NCBI GenBank assembly: GCA_947174085.1
Contig: CAMWHN010000015.1
Location: forward strand, 1 to 18,227
Reading direction: 5' to 3'
Origin: an uncultured Ruminococcus sp.
GTDB lineage: Bacteria; Bacillota; Clostridia; Oscillospirales; Ruminococcaceae
Length of the DNA: 18,227 bases
Shown: in pieces, positions 14,153 through 18,227 of the stretch
How positions within the stretch are numbered: the stretch's first letter is position 1
Layout: each line of letters starts with the position of its first letter
Position numbers and translations under genes: made by a program
The notes under the pieces: model-generated
The model's input: only the letters and a program-made list of their open reading frames with translations
The model's database searches: none
Told to the model about the DNA's origin: nothing

Positions 14153-15673
14153 TTAAATTTTTTCCAAATGTACAATTTTTCCGAAAATTCCTGTATATTT
14201 CGGCTTTTTATCATCACTCCATGCTGTTCTGGCAATCATTTTGCCACGCATACGTTCGCCTTTCACAGTCAGCTCTACATCTGTTTCAATATCCGGCTGT
14301 TCAGGGCTTAAATGGTCTAAATTTTTTCTAAACTGATTGACACAATCAAAATTTATAATTTGACTATCTTTTTCAAGAATATTATGTACAGTGCCGGTTA
14401 TGCCGAGAAATTCTGCACCCCATTTAGAAATTGTAACAATAGAAGTTATGCTGTCATAATCAAACTGCAATTCTTCGGCTGTTTTTAAATAGAAATTTGC
14501 TTTTTCATGTTCTTTGATTATTTGATTTAACGATTGTGTTAATCCGTCAAATTCGTTATATTGCTCAAGGTCGCCCACAAGACTTTGTAATTTTCTTTCA
14601 TGAATTTGCACACTGGAATGTATGCCAAGTTCTTCGATAATATCTTCATGAATTTCTTGCAAGCATTCCATTAATAATTCACTAAATGTACCACATTCGC
14701 CATTTACAATCATTTGTAATGCTTTTTCATGAGAAAATGCTTTTTTATAACATCTTTCGCTTGTAAGAGCGTCATAAACATCAGCAACAGATACCACTTG
14801 TGCAGAAACTGGAATTTCTTCGCCTTTTAAGCCGTCCGGATAACCTCTGCCGTCATAGCGTTCATGATGCCAACGGCAAATCTGACGTGCAATTCTGACC
14901 AAAGGTTCATGTTTATAAATTGGAATTTCTTTTAACATGGATTCTCCAGCAACTGTGTGTGATTTCATAATATCAAATTCTTCATTTGTTAATCTTCCGG
15001 GTTTATTTAAAATTGCACTTGGAATACTAATTTTGCCAATATCATGCAACGCTGAAGCTGTTGTAATCATATAAATTTCATTTTGACTTAACTGATATTT
15101 ATCTGTTTTTTTTATCAAATGCTGTAACAGCAAATTTGTAATAGACGAAACATGTAAGACATGTAAACCGCTTTCACCGTTTCTAAATTCTACAATATGG
15201 CTTAAAATATTCACCATCATGGTATTATTTTGCTCTTTTTCATAAACTAAATCTGTAATAATCCGATTTAATTTTTTATGTTTTGCGTGTAAATTTAGTG
15301 TATTTATAACACGCCGACGAACAATTGAGACATTAAACGGACGGTTAATATAATCTGTCACACCCATTTCATAAGCTCGCTCGATACTTGAGGGCTGGTT
15401 TTCAGCTGAAATCATAATAACTGGAATATCTTCAATCATTTTGCTTTTGTTCATCATAGCAAGCACTTCAAAACCATCAATTTCAGGCATGACAATATCT
15501 AACAGCATTAAATCAATTCTTGTGCCGTATTCATGAATAGTTTGTATTGCTTCCACACCATTGCATGCTTCCAGAATTTCAAAATCGTTTTCTAGCATAT
15601 CCATCAGCATAGCCCGATTCATAGCGGAATCATCAACAATTAAAATTTTTTGTTTTTTCTCGTATAATTTCAA
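14153..15673 (-). CDS. response regulator with HD-GYP domain
   Basis: The 506-residue protein has three parts. Residues 8-130 are a receiver with Asp14/Asp15, phosphorylation site Asp59 in LLDIVMP and Ser89; the usual lysine is Arg111 in INRPFN. Residues about 150-345 are an HD-GYP domain with HDIGK (210-214), HHERYDGRGYPDGL (269-282) and a second metal region around VADVYDALTSERCY. The last ~110 residues look like a PAS-type sensory domain. HD-GYP domains usually hydrolyse cyclic di-GMP, so this is probably a phosphorylation-controlled phosphodiesterase. Translation starts at TTG, supported by GGAGGAGG 6 bases upstream and no better in-frame choice. It is co-transcribed with the Hpt gene from the promoter at 15798-15826. 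Its link to the CRISPR locus, if any, is only proximity. Confidence 0.92.
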   Translation of the reverse strand: MKLYEKKQKILIVDDSAMNRAMLMDMLENDFEILEACNGVEAIQTIHEYGTRIDLMLLDIVMPEIDGFEVLAMMNKSKMIEDIPVIMISAENQPSSIERAYEMGVTDYINRPFNVSIVRRRVINTLNLHAKHKKLNRIITDLVYEKEQNNTMMVNILSHIVEFRNGESGLHVLHVSSITNLLLQHLIKKTDKYQLSQNEIYMITTASALHDIGKISIPSAILNKPGRLTNEEFDIMKSHTVAGESMLKEIPIYKHEPLVRIARQICRWHHERYDGRGYPDGLKGEEIPVSAQVVSVADVYDALTSERCYKKAFSHEKALQMIVNGECGTFSELLMECLQEIHEDIIEELGIHSSVQIHERKLQSLVGDLEQYNEFDGLTQSLNQIIKEHEKANFYLKTAEELQFDYDSITSIVTISKWGAEFLGITGTVHNILEKDSQIINFDCVNQFRKNLDHLSPEQPDIETDVELTVKGERMRGKMIARTAWSDDKKPKYTGIFGKIVHLEKI

Positions 15674-15797
15674 AATTATCCTCCTCCAAATGAAAATTGG
15701 CTTTTAGCCGAAACATGCGAAAACTTAGAAATATTATTAATATATTTAAAATCGCTATACCAATAAGGTTTTTGCTTCTTGCACGTCTCTTGTTTAA

Positions 15798-15826
15798 ATT
15801 ATAACATATTTCTAAAATTTTGTCAA
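15798..15826 (-). promoter_or_regulatory. promoter of response regulator-hpt operon
   Basis: The minus strand shows a perfect consensus: TTGACA (15821-15826), 17 bases, TATAAT (15798-15803). Transcription would begin near 15791, leaving a leader of about 118 bases with only a small GGCT/AGCC dyad. The target duplication of the adjacent ISAs1 element begins 9 bp upstream of the -35 box. Confidence 0.9.
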
Positions 15827-15866
15827 GTTGCATTTTATGATATTCCAGGGCAACCGCATGAAAAAA

Positions 15867-16976
15867 TCAAGAAAATTTGTTCAAAATGACAGAACATAGG
15901 AAATCGTCATCAAAAGCACAACGAAAGCGTTTTGCTTTCATACTAAGTTTGACAGAATTAAAGGATTTATAAAGGTTCAGCGAAATATGGCGAATCACCG
16001 CTAAATTTTCACCGCTGTTATCCATTCTCATGCGACACTTATCCTCATTGAAATTCATGTCAAGACACCAATGAAGATTGTTCTCAATGCCCCAGTGCAT
16101 TCTGACTGCTTGCGAAAATTTATCCAAATCAGTCAATGAGGTAATAAAATAGCGATATTCAACGCTTTCCGTGCAATCAATAATTCGCTTAGTTTTTACC
16201 ATACCAATAGCAGCCAGCCCTTTCCATTCATCAGTATTCACAAAATCGTAAATTTCAGTAGATAGAAAATACTGCCTTGTTTCAATTCTTCCATGTGCTT
16301 TTTCTGTTTTTGGCTTTGTTTTGACAAAAGAATATAATTGGGGATTGGCAAGTGCTGTTTCAAAATACAGTCGCACATCATCATTAAGCGTCTCCTGATT
16401 ACCCTTCAAGCAAATCACATAATCACAATTCTTTTCGCTGATTTTCTTTACAGTATTTTTCTGACAACTCATTGCATCACTTGTAATGATACAGTTCTCA
16501 ACATCTATCAAATCCAGAAGCTCTGGTACTGCCGTAATCTCGTTGCTCTTTTCATCCACTCTTTGCTGTCCGAGTACGATTCCCGATTTTCCTGCCCATG
16601 CACTTACCATGTGGATTACGCTATAATCATCATATCGGCTTCCCCTTAGTGTTTTTCCGTCCACGCTTACAATTTCATTCTCCTGCATTTCACATACCGA
16701 TTTCACCCAATTCACAAAGCATTTTTCAAGCTGTTCCGGTTGGATTATTGCGAATATACGCTGAAATGTATCATCTGTTGGTGTACCGTTTTCCAACTTC
16801 AAGCCATACCTCTCACGGAACATTTCAACTTTTCCTTTGCAGTACATTGCTATTTCATTCCAATGCTCTGCTCCCGCTGTTACTGCAACGATTGTCATTA
16901 CTATTACTTCTACAAGATTATACCTGATTTTCCACTGCTGCCTTGTGTCCTCTATCTCTTCAAAATAATTTCTCAT
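15867..16976 (-). CDS. ISAs1-family transposase (copy B)
   Basis: This 369-residue DDE transposase has Asp106 in VSVDGKTLRGS, Asp167 in ITSDAMSCQ and Glu298 in HWGIENNLHW, and the family blocks IEDTRQQWKIRY and DEKSNEITAVPELLD. It aligns throughout with the copy at 807-1916 but differs at many positions. The gene has an AGGAAGG ribosome site immediately upstream of the ATG and a TATAAT -10 box at 17004-17009. A 9-10 bp inverted repeat that includes the start codon surrounds the ribosome site; see the separate entry. Complete length and active site suggest a working transposase. Confidence 0.95.
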   Translation of the reverse strand: MRNYFEEIEDTRQQWKIRYNLVEVIVMTIVAVTAGAEHWNEIAMYCKGKVEMFRERYGLKLENGTPTDDTFQRIFAIIQPEQLEKCFVNWVKSVCEMQENEIVSVDGKTLRGSRYDDYSVIHMVSAWAGKSGIVLGQQRVDEKSNEITAVPELLDLIDVENCIITSDAMSCQKNTVKKISEKNCDYVICLKGNQETLNDDVRLYFETALANPQLYSFVKTKPKTEKAHGRIETRQYFLSTEIYDFVNTDEWKGLAAIGMVKTKRIIDCTESVEYRYFITSLTDLDKFSQAVRMHWGIENNLHWCLDMNFNEDKCRMRMDNSGENLAVIRHISLNLYKSFNSVKLSMKAKRFRCAFDDDFLCSVILNKFS

Positions 16977-17009
16977 AATTGACCTTCCTTTCTCTTTTAG
17001 TCAATTATA
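16974..17009 (-). promoter_or_regulatory. start-codon hairpin and -10 box, copy B
   Basis: In mRNA sense TATAATTGAC (17000-17009) pairs with GTCAATTATG (16974-16983), nine Watson-Crick pairs plus one U-G, around a 16-base loop holding AGGAAG. The downstream arm contains the AUG. The upstream arm is the -10 box itself, TATAAT at 17004-17009, so a transcript started by the element's own promoter lacks it and cannot fold this way, whereas read-through from manA can. The -35 is poor and would lie in the inverted repeat. Confidence 0.6.
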
Positions 17010-17059
17010 ACATATTTTTGTGAATTTTTCATGCGGTTGCCCTGTATGATATTCTCTTT

Positions 17060-18007
17060 CTAACATTTGATTTTTAATAATTCTGCATTTCCCTGAATTT
17101 TACAATTTCCTAAGCCTGCCGGCAGGAATACGCAATCGCCTTTTTTAATTTTAATTATTTCTTGTTCATGTATGATTTTACTAATTCCATCTAAGCAAAG
17201 CAATACTTGAAACGAATCTGTTGTGACGAAAAAATTAAAATATTTTTTAATCATAATTTTTTTTATTTTAAAATAATTACAATTGCAAAGCGTTTCTATC
17301 TCATAATCAGAATTTTTAAAAAAATTTTTATCAAATATAATTTCTGGTGCAGGTGCGCAATGCATGACTTCCAGTGCTTTTTCAATATGTAATTCACGTC
17401 GATTACCGTTTTTATCCAGTCTGTCATAATCATAAACCCGATAAGTAATATTAGAATTTTCTTGAATTTCTGCGATTAATATCCCTTTGCCAATTGCGTG
17501 AACTGTTCCGGCAGGAATATAAATCACATCGCCTTTCTGCACAGGAACTTTATGTAGATATTTCATGATTTCATGATTTTCAATTGCCTGTTTAACTTCT
17601 TGTTTTGTAAAATTTTTTTCAAATCCATGAATTAAAAATGCATTTTCTGTAGCGTCCATCACATACCACATTTCTGTTTTGCCATTTTGATTTTCATGAA
17701 ATCTTGCATAGTTATCATCAGGGTGTACTTGAATAGACAAATCTTTTTCAGCGTCAATAAATTTTACTAAAATTGGAAAATAATCATATTTTTTGCCCAG
17801 ATATTCCGGATAACGTGCAATAATTTTATCTAATGTCATGCCTGCATGTTCGCCATTTAACACTGTGCTTGCGCCGTCAGGGTGTACGGAACATTCCCAA
17901 GTTTCTGCAAGCGGACTAAAATCAAATTTTTTATGATATTCTGTTTTTAATCTAGTGCCACCCCATAAATAATCTTTTCCGGCAGGGGAAAGTTTCAGCA
18001 TGTACAT
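17060..18007 (-). CDS. manA: mannose-6-phosphate isomerase, class I
   Basis: This 315-residue cupin enzyme interconverts mannose-6-phosphate and fructose-6-phosphate in the cytoplasm. The zinc ligands of the family are all visible: Gln93 and His95 in SIQVHPDD, Glu112 in KTEMWYV and His170 in PAGTVHAIG. Arg190 in NSNITYRVYDYDR is the active-site arginine. It is of the short bacterial type, and the size is normal. The first ATG is preceded by AGGAAG at 7 bases; a second ATG two codons on is also possible. The stop lies 5 bp from the target duplication of ISAs1 copy B, so any original terminator is now displaced. A promoter and a terminator-like hairpin lie upstream. Confidence 0.95.
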   Translation of the reverse strand: MYMLKLSPAGKDYLWGGTRLKTEYHKKFDFSPLAETWECSVHPDGASTVLNGEHAGMTLDKIIARYPEYLGKKYDYFPILVKFIDAEKDLSIQVHPDDNYARFHENQNGKTEMWYVMDATENAFLIHGFEKNFTKQEVKQAIENHEIMKYLHKVPVQKGDVIYIPAGTVHAIGKGILIAEIQENSNITYRVYDYDRLDKNGNRRELHIEKALEVMHCAPAPEIIFDKNFFKNSDYEIETLCNCNYFKIKKIMIKKYFNFFVTTDSFQVLLCLDGISKIIHEQEIIKIKKGDCVFLPAGLGNCKIQGNAELLKIKC

Positions 18008-18073
18008 GGAAAATCTTCCTTTCTTGTGCTATATTTTTCTATCATGATACTATGCAATTTTTGCAAGAAAAAT

Positions 18074-18107
18074 CAGACTTTCGACAGGGAAATTTGTCGA
18101 AAGCCTG
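18074..18107 (-). terminator. terminator-like hairpin in manA leader
   Basis: In minus-strand sense CAGGCTTTCGACA pairs with TGTCGAAAGTCTG, 12 Watson-Crick pairs and one G-U, around an 8-base loop, followed by ATTTTTCTT. This has the form of a strong intrinsic terminator. It stands between the promoter at 18166-18194 and manA, so it would end a transcript of about 95 bases, act as an attenuator, or be a leftover terminator of a gene to the right of the window. Confidence 0.75.
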
Positions 18108-18165
18108 TTAGAATTATTTTCTTGTGATTGACATCAAAACTTTCTGTTTTATTTTGCTAATTTTA

Positions 18166-18194
18166 ATTATAATCTAAAATTTAAAAAATGTCAA
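18166..18194 (-). promoter_or_regulatory. consensus promoter upstream of manA
   Basis: TTGACA (18189-18194), 17 bases and TATAAT (18166-18171) on the minus strand form a perfect vegetative promoter with start near 18159, about 150 bases ahead of manA. A weaker second candidate for manA lies after the hairpin: TTGCAT (18052-18057), 18 bases, TATAGC (18028-18033). Confidence 0.85.
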
Positions 18195-18227
18195 GAGTGA
18201 ATGTAAGATTTTTCTAATATTTATTGT

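Larger units (their letters stand above)
15846..17044 (-). mobile_element. ISAs1-family insertion sequence, copy B (1199 bp)
   Basis: The element has 20-bp inverted repeats, CAGGGCAACCGCATGAAAAA at 15846-15865 and its complement at 17025-17044 (the inner few bases may vary). An exact 10-bp target duplication, TATGATATTC, lies at 15836-15845 and 17045-17054. It carries one intact transposase. It landed 5 bp beyond the manA stop codon and 9 bp upstream of the -35 box of the response regulator gene, so it separates two genes without visibly breaking either. Confidence 0.95.

Noticed and set aside
15633..15833. 66-codon minus-strand frame overlapping the response regulator promoter and start
   Set aside because: It starts beside the -35 box, overlaps the regulator in another frame and has no ribosome site; the TTG start with GGAGGAGG explains the region better.

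Overview
The window comes from a low-GC Gram-positive bacterium, most likely a Clostridia/Ruminococcaceae-type organism. This is inferred from the AT-rich DNA, strong Shine-Dalgarno sites, textbook TTGACA-17-TATAAT promoters, and the style of luxS, manA and the HD-GYP response regulator. No marker gene proves the genus. Every intact gene lies on the minus strand, so the region reads from high to low coordinates: manA, an ISAs1-family IS, an HD-GYP response regulator, an Hpt protein, a broken IS630-type transposase (plus strand), cas3, cas8e, cse2, cas7e, cas5e, cas6e, a 383-bp gap, cas1, cas2 fused to a DEDDh exonuclease, the CRISPR array, a second ISAs1-family IS, luxS, and the start of a membrane protein gene.

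The core is a complete type I-E CRISPR-Cas locus (about 2049-13439). cas3 to cas6e are packed with gaps of a few bases or overlaps. Together they encode the nuclease-helicase and all five Cascade subunits. cas1 and cas2 overlap by 4 bp and follow a gap that carries its own good promoter. Cas2 is fused to a DnaQ-like domain with all catalytic residues, an arrangement known to trim prespacers in some type I-E systems. The array has 31 recognisable 28-bp repeats in 61-bp steps. It is transcribed in the same direction as the cas genes, with its leader end 45 bp behind cas2 and its degenerate old end beside an IS.

The borders are shaped by mobile DNA. Both ISAs1-family elements are intact, with inverted repeats and 10-bp target duplications. 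Each sits with its duplication exactly 9 bp upstream of the -35 box of a neighbouring gene (luxS or the response regulator). Each also carries an inverted repeat that would hide the transposase start region only in read-through transcripts. A third ISAs1 tip survives at 2026-2046 and appears to have cut into the oldest end of the array. A decayed IS630-family transposase lies upstream of cas3.

The places most worth a second look are the cas6e-cas1 gap (promoter, repeat-like sequence, possible TnpB-like or small-RNA remnant), the IS read-through hairpins and insertion geometry, the array/IS junction, and the promoter-terminator pair ahead of manA.
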